Positions 1 to 5,368 of a stretch of DNA of 11,289 bases are shown piece by piece. Both the position numbers and the translations under genes were made by a program. The first letter of the stretch is position 1. Each line of letters opens with the position of its first letter. Source of the DNA: Atopobiaceae bacterium. GTDB lineage: Bacteria; Actinomycetota; Coriobacteriia; Coriobacteriales; Atopobiaceae. Location of the stretch: positions 1 to 11,289 of the forward strand of contig JAFWLX010000079.1 of assembly GCA_017510875.1 (NCBI GenBank), in the 5' to 3' direction. The notes under the pieces are model-generated. The model searched no databases and was not told where the DNA came from. It saw nothing but the letters and a program-made list of their open reading frames with translations.

Positions 1-16
1 CACTTTTGGTTCTGTC

Positions 17-1198
17 TTAGTGATGGAAGAGCCTCATGCCGGTAAAGCACATGGCAATGCCGTACTTGTCGGCGGTTTCGATTACGTTGTCGTCACGAAT
101 GGAGCCACCTGGCTCGGCAATGTACTCAACACCGCTCTTGTGGGCGCGCTCAACGTTGTCGCCAAAGGGGAAGAAGGCGTCTGAGCCCACGGTCACGCCA
201 GACTGTGTGGCAATCCACTCGGCCTTCTCCTCGCGGGTGAGCACCTCGGGCTTCTCGGCAAACCACTTTTGCCACTCGCCCTCGCGCAGCACGTCATCAT
301 GCTCGTCCGAAATGTACACGTCAATGGCGTTGTCGCGGTTGGCGCGGCGGATGCCCTCAACAAACTTGAGGCCCAGCACCTTGGGGTGCTGGCGCAGGTA
401 CCACGTGTCGGCCTTGCTGCCGGCAAGGCGGGTGCAGTGCACGCGGCTCTGCTGGCCGGCACCTACGCCAATGGCTTGGCCGTCCTTCACGTAGCACACG
501 CTGTTGGACTGTGTGTACTTAAGGGTAATCAGCGAGATGATCATGTCGCGAATGGCGCTCTCGGGCACGTCCTTGCGCTCGGTCACAAAGTTGCTCACCA
601 GGTCCGCGTCCACCTTATAGAAGTTGTGTCCCTGCTCAAAGGTGATGCCAAAGACATCTTTGGTCTCGATGGGTGCGCACTCGTAGGCCGGGTCAATCTG
701 CACCACGTTGTAGTTGCCGCCCTTCTTCTTAGCCAGAATGGCCAGAGCCTCCTCGGTGTATCCGGGGGCAATGATGCCGTCCGAGACCTCGGGCTTGAGG
801 TAGGTGGCAGTGTCGGCGTCACAGATGTCAGAGAGCGCGGCCCAGTCACCGTAGCTGCTCATGCGGTCTGCACCGCGTGCGCGAATATAGGCGCAGCAGA
901 TGGGCGAGGGGTCGCGCAGGTTGTCTCCCACAAAGTAGATCTGGCGGTCAATGTCCGAGAGCGGGGTGCCCACGGCAGCACCGGCTGGGCTCACATGCTT
1001 GAACGATGCGGCGCAGGGGAGCCCTGTGGCCTCCTTGAGGTCGCGCACAAGCTGCCAGCTGTTAAGAGCGTCCAAGAAGTTGATGAACCCCGGCTTGCCC
1101 TGAAGCACGGTCACAGGCAGGTCGCTTCCGTCCTTCATAAAGATGCGTGCCGGCTTTTGGTTGGGGTTCATGCCATATTTGAGTTCAAGCTCGTTCAT
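17..1198 (-). CDS. AICAR transformylase (phosphoribosylaminoimidazolecarboxamide formyltransferase), stand-alone PurH-type
   Basis: This 393-residue cytosolic enzyme transfers the formyl group of 10-formyltetrahydrofolate to AICAR (ZMP), giving FAICAR, the penultimate step of de novo IMP synthesis. The sequence shows KYGMNPNQ (residues 7-14), the catalytic Lys-His pair in SFKHVSPAGAAVG (K67, H68), ARGADRMSSYGD, EVSDGIIAPGY, SNSVCYVKDGQAIGVGAGQQSR and a terminal FTGMRLFHH, all typical of the transformylase domain of PurH. The N-terminal IMP cyclohydrolase (MGS-like) domain of ordinary bifunctional PurH is absent. That activity is supplied by the gene just upstream, whose stop codon ends one base before this ATG. 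A GGGAG ribosome site (1205-1209) lies inside the end of that gene, so translation is probably coupled. Expression should depend on the ZTP riboswitch in the operon leader. The gene is complete, with its TAA at 17-19. Family assignment is firm; the symbol is left blank because naming of split purH genes varies. Confidence 0.95.
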   Translation of the reverse strand: MNELELKYGMNPNQKPARIFMKDGSDLPVTVLQGKPGFINFLDALNSWQLVRDLKEATGLPCAASFKHVSPAGAAVGTPLSDIDRQIYFVGDNLRDPSPICCAYIRARGADRMSSYGDWAALSDICDADTATYLKPEVSDGIIAPGYTEEALAILAKKKGGNYNVVQIDPAYECAPIETKDVFGITFEQGHNFYKVDADLVSNFVTERKDVPESAIRDMIISLITLKYTQSNSVCYVKDGQAIGVGAGQQSRVHCTRLAGSKADTWYLRQHPKVLGLKFVEGIRRANRDNAIDVYISDEHDDVLREGEWQKWFAEKPEVLTREEKAEWIATQSGVTVGSDAFFPFGDNVERAHKSGVEYIAEPGGSIRDDNVIETADKYGIAMCFTGMRLFHH

Positions 1199-1199
1199 A

Positions 1200-1835
1200 T
1201 TAGTCTCCCAAGTGCTTGTTGAAGATTGTCACATTGCCATGCACGTTGCAGTACAGGCTGATCTTGTTGTCCTCGCTAAGGGCGTCCCACACCTTGGCAG
1301 GGGAGGGCAGCGTCACCTCAATAGGCTCGCCAGTAAAGGTGGGCAGCGGGTTCCCATCGCCGTCGTAGGTAGAGATAAAGTATCCTACGCCCTCGTCTGC
1401 GCCCTCGTAGGCAAAGAACTCGCGGAGGCAGCGGCCGTTTTCCTGGTGCTTGAGAATAGAGAGCTCAAAGCTGCCGTTAGCGTTGAGAATGGCCGAGATG
1501 CGCGGGGTGTAGTTGGGGGCATCGGGCTCAAACTCGCGCAGCATGCAGCCCGCGCAGAAGTCTCCCTGCTTAACGATGGTATCGGTCTGGTCGCCGTTGG
1601 TTACCACCAGCGCGTCGCCCATGGTGCGCACAGGGTGGTAGATGATGAGCGAGGGGTCCTCCACCAGCTCTGGCTGGTGGGCCTCGGTGCGAATGCCGTC
1701 TTCGGTCTTTACAAAGATTCGGTTGCGGCTGTTAAAGCTGCGGCCCATGATCCAGTAGTACACCACGCCCTGGCCCACAACAATGCCGCGACCGGGGTAG
1801 GGGTTGCTGCGCAGCAGCTCAACAAGGTCTTTCAC
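1200..1835 (-). CDS. purO: IMP cyclohydrolase, PurO type
   Basis: This 211-residue protein resembles the PurO family of IMP cyclohydrolases (Pfam IMP_cyclohyd), which close the purine ring of FAICAR to give IMP. Supporting motifs are NPYPGRGI (residues 11-18), YWIMGRSFNSRNR (27-39) and DPSLIIYHPVR (60-70). The length matches the roughly 200-residue archaeal enzymes, and the fold is unrelated to the cyclohydrolase half of PurH. The start is a GTG at 1833-1835, chosen because AAAGGAG (1842-1848) sits six bases upstream and the conserved N-terminal segment begins directly after it. It is the first gene of a two-gene operon with the AICAR transformylase, and together they replace bifunctional PurH. 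The leader carries a ZTP riboswitch and terminator. No internal defects are seen. Function is inferred from family motifs and from the adjacent missing half-reaction. Confidence 0.92.
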   Translation of the reverse strand: MKDLVELLRSNPYPGRGIVVGQGVVYYWIMGRSFNSRNRIFVKTEDGIRTEAHQPELVEDPSLIIYHPVRTMGDALVVTNGDQTDTIVKQGDFCAGCMLREFEPDAPNYTPRISAILNANGSFELSILKHQENGRCLREFFAYEGADEGVGYFISTYDGDGNPLPTFTGEPIEVTLPSPAKVWDALSEDNKISLYCNVHGNVTIFNKHLGD

Positions 1836-1870
1836 GTGACGCTCCTTTCGCTTTGACCTGCCTTAAAACC

Positions 1871-1910
1871 AAAAAAAGGCAAGCCTTCCCCAAACGAGAA
1901 CGACTTGCCC
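1871..1910 (-). terminator. Intrinsic terminator forming the riboswitch expression platform
   Basis: On the minus strand GGCAAG (1909-1904) pairs with CTTGCC (1883-1878), with further possible pairing TTCTC/GGGAA inside, and is followed at once by seven T residues (1877-1871). The 5' arm uses the GGGCA bases that form the 3' pseudoknot element of the aptamer. Ligand-bound aptamer and terminator are therefore mutually exclusive, the standard ON-switch arrangement. It lies before the purO ribosome site, so termination would silence both purine genes. Confidence 0.88.
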
Positions 1911-1979
1911 AGACGGTCGGCGTTATGTGACGCGCTGCTCCACCGTGGTAGCCACGACAATCCGTCAGTCACAGCGCGT
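1906..1979 (-). ncRNA. ZTP/ZMP riboswitch (pfl motif) aptamer
   Basis: Read on the minus strand, an 8-bp P1 stem is formed by ACGCGCTG (1979-1972) and CAGCGCGT (1937-1930). Inside P1 are the conserved TGACTGACGGA segment, a perfect P2 hairpin CGTGG-CTA-CCACG (1956-1944) and GGTGGAGC. After a short linker comes CCGACCGTCTGGGCA (1920-1906), the hallmark 3' block of the pfl motif (consensus near CCGCCTGGGCA). Known ZTP riboswitches bind ZMP/ZTP and raise expression of purine and one-carbon genes when 10-formyl-THF is short. ZMP is the substrate of the second enzyme of this operon, so the regulatory logic fits well. It lies about 70-140 bases upstream of the purO start. Confidence 0.93.
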
Positions 1980-1988
1980 GTCGGCTGC

Positions 1989-1997
1989 ACTGTAGCA
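1989..1997 (-). promoter_or_regulatory. Possible extended -10 promoter of the purO operon
   Basis: On the minus strand TGCTACAGT is an extended -10 match (TG, one base, then TACAGT at 1994-1989). It would start transcription around 1982, just before the first P1 base of the riboswitch at 1979. No convincing -35 is seen 17 bases upstream (GCCTCT). The spacing to the aptamer is the main support. Confidence 0.45.
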
Positions 1998-2096
1998 TGA
2001 GATGGGATGACAGAGGCCCCTTCTGGTAGGAAGCTACGGGAAGCACATGTTTTGAGGTGCGGCACCCGTCCTGGCCCATCCGTGGCCCGCAACGCT

Positions 2097-2125
2097 TTGA
2101 GCCAACTAGACGCGTCGCGTATACT
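2097..2125 (+). promoter_or_regulatory. Sigma-A-type promoter of the signal peptidase-like gene
   Basis: TTGAGC (2097-2102) and TATACT (2120-2125) are separated by exactly 17 bases, a strong match to the vegetative consensus. Transcription should begin near 2132. The very start of the message can then fold into a hairpin GGCGGC-GTGAAT-GCCGCC (2133-2150), which ends 13 bases before the ribosome site. It has no run of T, so it is more likely a stabilising or translational element than a terminator. Confidence 0.75.
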
Positions 2126-2174
2126 ACCCAAAGGCGGCGTGAATGCCGCCTTGTTACCAGCAAGAGGAGCACAC

Positions 2175-2714
2175 ATGGACGCTCGCACCAACACATCGCC
2201 TAAGCCGGCGCTGCTGGCTCCGGGGTCGCTGTCGTACGACCTGCTCATACTGGTGGCAGAGGTGGCAGCGGTTGCGGCGGGAGCTGTAGTCATCTTCACC
2301 TTTGTGTTTGGCTTTATGCGTGTGACGGATGCCAGCATGGAGCCGCGCTTTCAGGATGGCGACCTTGTGCTCTTCTATCGTTTGGACAAGCGCTATCAAA
2401 TACGCGACGTGGCAGTGTTTGAGTACAACGGCCTACCCACGCTGGGGCGTGTGGTGGCAGCGGGTGGTGATACGGTCAACATCGACTCGCGCGGTCTTTT
2501 GGTTAACGGAGCCTACCAGCAGGAGATAGGCATTGTTGACGAGACCACCCAGGTTGCCGATGGTGTGACGTTTCCGCTCACCGTACCGGATGGTGCGGTA
2601 TTTATGCTCGGTGACAACCGCGACGAGGCGGTTGACTCGCGCATTGTGGGCTGCGTGCCAATTGACCAGACGCGCGGCAAGGTGGTGGGTCTCTTCAGGC
2701 GTCGTGGGTTCTGA
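2175..2714 (+). CDS. Signal peptidase I-like protein (S26 family) lacking the catalytic lysine; SipA-like
   Basis: This 179-residue protein has a short cytosolic N-terminus, one membrane segment (about 23-47) and an extracellular S26 peptidase fold. The nucleophile box is present (VTDASMEPRF, Ser54), as are GDLVLF, GGDTVNI (97-103) and the late box LGDNRDEAVDSRIVGCV. In active bacterial enzymes a general-base lysine precedes the Arg-Val-Val stretch (typically IKRVVG.PGD). Here the segment is TLGRVVAAGGD, so Gly91 stands in that place. S. pyogenes SipA, as I recall it, has Asp and Gly in place of Ser and Lys and acts in pilus assembly without ordinary peptidase activity. This protein keeps the Ser but shares the Lys-to-Gly change. 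The ATG at 2175 is preferred over in-frame starts further upstream because GAGGAG (2164-2169) lies five bases before it and the promoter lies between. It is probably the accessory factor of the pilus operon 1 kb downstream. A weakly active peptidase remains possible. Confidence 0.88.
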   Translation: MDARTNTSPKPALLAPGSLSYDLLILVAEVAAVAAGAVVIFTFVFGFMRVTDASMEPRFQDGDLVLFYRLDKRYQIRDVAVFEYNGLPTLGRVVAAGGDTVNIDSRGLLVNGAYQQEIGIVDETTQVADGVTFPLTVPDGAVFMLGDNRDEAVDSRIVGCVPIDQTRGKVVGLFRRRGF

Positions 2715-2791
2715 CGACTTGCATCTCTGTCTGGTTGTGAAAATAAACGAAAAGTCTGACCGCTCGCCGATTTGATATTTCTTTAAATAAA

Positions 2792-2819
2792 TTAACAATC
2801 CCCCCTTGCAGTTGGTTGG
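2792..2819 (+). repeat. Left terminal inverted repeat of the MITE-like element
   Basis: This 28-base end matches 3011-3038 as an exact reverse complement. The inner part contains TGCAGTTGGTTGG. A related GCAGTTGG also occurs just outside the element at 3046-3053. Confidence 0.88.
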
Positions 2820-2834
2820 TGATTGTCCGTTGGC

Positions 2835-2948
2835 CTAGGCCTCTGAGCTGGACCTCACGTTGTAGAAGTCCCTGAACCGTATGGTTTTCGGGCAACGCAT
2901 TGCCCGGTCCAGCACCATCGCCGCCCATCTCGCCCTTCTCGCGGATGC
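2835..2948 (-). pseudogene. Remnant of a transposase C-terminus inside the MITE-like element
   Basis: A minus-strand frame is open from 2948 to a TAG at 2835-2837, 15 bases inside the left inverted repeat. It ends MVLDRAMRCPKTIRF followed by RDFYNVRSSSEA. A basic, aromatic-rich ending next to the terminal repeat is what the 3' end of a transposase gene looks like, and 'FRDFYN' recalls the FRNFxN endings of ISL3-type enzymes. It has no start codon or catalytic core. A different minus-strand frame is also open here over a longer stretch (2695-3024), so the reading frame is uncertain. Confidence 0.35.
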
Positions 2949-3010
2949 TCAGCGCTATGTGGTTCCGATTATAGGACTTGGGGCGCCTTTGGCGTGAAGT
3001 GGGGTGAAAG

Positions 3011-3038
3011 CCAACCAACTGCAAGGGGGGATTGTTAA
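3011..3038 (-). repeat. Right terminal inverted repeat of the MITE-like element
   Basis: Exact 28-of-28 reverse-complement partner of 2792-2819, with 191 bases between the two repeats. The perfect identity points to a recent insertion or to maintained selection for transposase recognition. Confidence 0.88.
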
Positions 3039-3060
3039 ATAATCTGCAGTTGGGAGGTGT

Positions 3061-3471
3061 TCACAATTTGTCGTTCAACATCTGCCTCGCGACCTCGACC
3101 TTCGTCCGGTCCATGCCCGTGGGCAGGTGCCAGGGGGTGATCTGCGCCTCGCCGTGGCGCCCCATCGCGCCTCCGCACACCGGGCAGAGCATCGGCGCCG
3201 CGTCGGACGTGGGCAGCGAGCCCGGCACCGTGCGCACGGTGACGGCAGTCGGGCACGGCTTCTTGCGCGTGCCGAAGTTCACGACCTCGTGCTCCTCGAT
3301 GGGCGCCCCGGTCTGCACGAAGCCCTCCATCCGCGACGGCAGCACGAGGAAGCCGGACCTGGCGAGCCCCTCTCCCAGCTCTGACGCCACCGTGGCCTGC
3401 AGCGGCGTCCTCTCGGCCTCGACGTGGAAGACGGGCGGCTGCTCTGCGGCCGCAGGTGCTACACTGGACAT
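3061..3471 (-). pseudogene. Truncated ISL3-like transposase N-terminus with zinc ribbon
   Basis: This 136-codon frame has a disordered Ala/Pro-rich start and a central segment. Near its end are CPVCGGAMGRHG, ITPWHLPTG and RTKVEVARQ. A Cys-x2-Cys-Gly knuckle, then His-Gly, then a 'HLP' strand, then 'V.RQ' is the layout of the N-terminal zinc ribbon of ISL3-family transposases. Those normally continue with a second Cys pair and then a catalytic DDE domain. Here the frame stops six residues after RQ (MLNDKL), beside the MITE-like element, so more than two thirds of the enzyme is missing. The start is well supported: GAGAGGAA at 3480-3487 is eight bases before the ATG, and TGGAAA/TAGAAT (3545-3540/3522-3517, 17-base spacing) could be its promoter. 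It could still yield a small zinc-ribbon protein. The family call rests on motif resemblance only. Confidence 0.55.
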
Positions 3472-3769
3472 GGCGGTCGTTCCTCTCGTCGAACCCTGCG
3501 TTGTGGAAGATGCAAGATTCTAGAGGACGACCGTCTCACTTTCCATACGGGACTAGCTGGCCAGTACCTTAGCCCACAGGTTTTGGGATTGACCCATAAT
3601 TATTCTTTATCTCAGAATTCCCAACGTATGAGCTGCGACTTTCAAGCCGTTGCGCCGCTGACGCTCAATAGCCGCCTCTTGACCTGCCGACATGCCTCAG
3701 GGCACCTGAAATCCCCTACATTAAAATATGCAGGTTTGTCATTGTAGGGCCCAGAGCAAAGGGGAAAAC
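3472..3769. other. Intergenic region between the transposase fragment and the pilus operon
   Basis: No gene is seen here. The left part holds the minus-strand promoter and ribosome site of the transposase fragment. The middle (about 3550-3660) is AT-richer, with a weak plus-strand pair TTGACC (3589-3594) and CAGAAT (3613-3618, 18-base spacing). The right part carries the putative pilus promoter and inverted repeats. No intrinsic terminator was found. Confidence 0.5.
3713..3749. promoter_or_regulatory. Inverted repeat flanking a -10-like box ahead of the pilus operon
   Basis: CCCTACA (3714-3720) and TGTAGGG (3743-3749) form a perfect 7-bp inverted repeat with 22 bases between. The spacer begins with TTAAAAT, whose TAAAAT (3722-3727) is the best -10 candidate for the pilus operon. 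A second, outer pair ACCTGC (3682-3687) and GCAGGT (3731-3736) overlaps the same area. The arrangement fits an operator for a dimeric regulator or a leader hairpin. No strong -35 is seen at the right distance (AGGGCA, 3699-3704), which would suit an activator-dependent promoter. Confidence 0.4.
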
Positions 3770-5347
3770 ATGTTCGGAAAGCTTAGTAAGGGAGGGGCCG
3801 TTGCAACAGCGCTAGCCCTCGCCATTCTTGGCGTGGGTGCAACACCCGCGCTGGCGGCAGATGGAGATGTGGAAACGTATGCGCCGGGTGATGCAGTGCT
3901 CACCAAGGTTATCGATGCACCGGCCGGCACTGATGCTTTGGGCGATGAATACGTGTTCCATTTTGCCGGTGGCGGTACGGTTACGGAAAGCGGCGATAAG
4001 CTCTACTCGGACGGCGTGGAGCAGAATGCCACCACGCTCAAGAAAGACGATGCCGTTCCTACGATTCCCGACGTGAAGCTGCGTGGTGTCGAACTTACTG
4101 TTACCAATACCTTGACCAATGGCCAGACGTCTCAGACAGTTGTTCAGAAGTCCATCGCTGACATCCTGACCGAGAACAACGTAGAATTCCCCCATGCAGG
4201 TGTCTACACCTACGTGGTGACCGAGAAATCGGCAACAACGGTGCTTTCTGACGGCACCTACATCAACGCTTCTCAGGCTGAGTATATCCTTCGTATTGAC
4301 GTTGTGAATAACGGTGCGGGGCTCAGCGTCGGTGCGGGGCTCAGCGTGGCAAACGTGACGGTTGAGCAGAAGAAGGATGACAACGGGGATGATGGGACGG
4401 GTAAGGTTGACCCCACGTATCCCAAGACGAACACCGATGGCAAGATTACCGAAACTGCTGAGGGTGTGAGCCCTGAAGGAAACGCGCTTGCAGGCGATTC
4501 ACGTGGCCGCAATCTTGATGGCTTCACCTTTGCTAACGAGTACATCAAGGGTGGCGAGTTCGTAGTTAAGAAGCTCTACGATGGCGACCACAGCGACAGG
4601 ACCAAATACTCCTGGGTCGAGCTGACGGTTTATTCTGCGGCGGGCGCAAATCCCGATGCGCATGGCGCCTGCCTTACCTACCGGATCGAGGGTGACGGTA
4701 TTGACAATACCGAAAACTCGGATAGTTACGGCGATCACATGAAGCTCAACGGCATTTACTCGAACATATCCCAGACTGATGACTACATGGCGACGTTCAA
4801 TGACCAGGGTTGGGCCCACATAAAGGCAGAACTTAAGGAAGGCAGCCTCATTCGCATTACGGGCGTGTTCGGTCCCTACAACCCCGAGTATGCGCAAGAG
4901 GCACCCAATGGTCTCGATAGGCGCATGACTGTTTCGACTTCAGGCCTCGTTAACGGCATGACGTACTACGTCATCGAGCGCCATCCCGGCGAGTATGTGC
5001 CGACCGGCTACGTATATGAGGGCGAAAATACGAATGTTGATCCTCGCGATGATGCGACTGGTATGACGGCAACACAAAAGCTGGGTAACAGCATGATCGA
5101 CGAGACTGATCCTGAACAATACCCGGGCTACGAACAAGAGATACTCGAAGCAGGTTCCCTGTTTGTAAAGGGTACCGCCAGCGGCAGCGCCACCACGGTC
5201 TTCGTCGTCAACGAGATTGACGAGAGCGAGGTCAGCCCCACCGGCATCCTGATCGAGAACCTGCCCTACATCCTGATGGTGGGCGGCCCCCTGGCCATCT
5301 TCGCCGTCATGTTTGTGAGCAAGCGTCGCAGGAACGCAGCAGCGTAG
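3770..5347 (+). CDS. FctA-like backbone pilin with SPTG sorting motif
   Basis: This 525-residue surface protein has a Sec signal peptide (cleavage likely after ALA, residue 29), two Ig-like domains and a cell-wall sorting signal. The sorting signal consists of SPTG at 489-492, a hydrophobic stretch and the tail KRRRNAAA. Domain 1 resembles the streptococcal FctA/Spy0128 pilin domain: Lys46 (VLTKVID), Glu152 (YTYVVTEK) and Asn256 (FANEY) are placed to make an intramolecular isopeptide bond. Domain 2 has Lys267/268 (FVVKKLYDGD), Glu403 (YYVIERHP) and Asn481 (FVVNE). YPKT with Lys219 is a pilin-motif candidate for the lysine joined to the next subunit by the sortase. The ATG at 3770 is chosen because AAAGGGG (3758-3764) precedes it by five bases and the signal peptide starts there. 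It is the first gene of the pilus operon, with the sortase 21 bases downstream. An 18-bp tandem duplication repeats GAGLSV at 182-193. Confidence 0.9.
   Translation: MFGKLSKGGAVATALALAILGVGATPALAADGDVETYAPGDAVLTKVIDAPAGTDALGDEYVFHFAGGGTVTESGDKLYSDGVEQNATTLKKDDAVPTIPDVKLRGVELTVTNTLTNGQTSQTVVQKSIADILTENNVEFPHAGVYTYVVTEKSATTVLSDGTYINASQAEYILRIDVVNNGAGLSVGAGLSVANVTVEQKKDDNGDDGTGKVDPTYPKTNTDGKITETAEGVSPEGNALAGDSRGRNLDGFTFANEYIKGGEFVVKKLYDGDHSDRTKYSWVELTVYSAAGANPDAHGACLTYRIEGDGIDNTENSDSYGDHMKLNGIYSNISQTDDYMATFNDQGWAHIKAELKEGSLIRITGVFGPYNPEYAQEAPNGLDRRMTVSTSGLVNGMTYYVIERHPGEYVPTGYVYEGENTNVDPRDDATGMTATQKLGNSMIDETDPEQYPGYEQEILEAGSLFVKGTASGSATTVFVVNEIDESEVSPTGILIENLPYILMVGGPLAIFAVMFVSKRRRNAAA
4313..4348 (+). 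repeat. 18-bp tandem duplication within the pilin gene
   Basis: GGTGCGGGGCTCAGCGTC (4313-4330) is followed directly by a copy differing only in its last base (4331-4348). It adds one in-frame GAGLSV unit in the linker after the first pilin domain. Confidence 0.9.
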
Positions 5348-5368
5348 AAACGTGAAACGTAGGACCTC

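Larger units (their letters stand above)
2792..3038. mobile_element. 247-bp MITE-like element with perfect 28-bp terminal inverted repeats
   Basis: The segment begins with TTAACAATCCCCCC (2792-2805) and ends with GGGGGGATTGTTAA (3025-3038). The full 28-base ends (2792-2819 and 3011-3038) are exact reverse complements. The 8-base direct repeat TTAAATAA occurs at 2783-2790 and 3035-3042, overlapping the right end, and suggests a target duplication. The inside holds a perfect hairpin CGGGCAA-CGCA-TTGCCCG (2889-2906) and, on the minus strand, TATAAT (2973-2968) like a leftover transposase promoter. It also holds a short open stretch that could be the end of a transposase. It cannot encode a functional transposase, so it is best seen as an internally deleted, non-autonomous insertion sequence. 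The family is not certain; the 8-bp AT-rich duplication would suit ISL3. Confidence 0.75.

Noticed and set aside
269..1222. Long plus-strand open frame of 317 codons opposite the AICAR transformylase
   Set aside because: It is antisense to a gene with complete family motifs and no family is recognisable in it. GC-rich codons commonly leave such frames open.
1871..1979. THF riboswitch or purine (adenine/guanine) riboswitch as an alternative leader RNA
   Set aside because: Neither the THF nor the purine aptamer consensus is seen. P1/P2 and the CCGACCGTCTGGGCA block fit the ZTP motif.
2007..2174. Upstream in-frame ATG at 2007 for the signal peptidase-like protein
   Set aside because: It lies upstream of the strong promoter at 2097-2125 and would add residues unlike any S26 N-terminus. 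ATG 2175 has a well-placed GAGGAG.
3032..3523. Plus-strand open frame of 163 codons across the IS debris
   Set aside because: It is the shadow of the minus-strand zinc-ribbon fragment, which has the better ribosome site and a recognisable motif.
3728..3769. In-frame ATG at 3728 extending the pilin by 14 residues
   Set aside because: The extension would precede a normal signal peptide, and the clear ribosome site serves the ATG at 3770.
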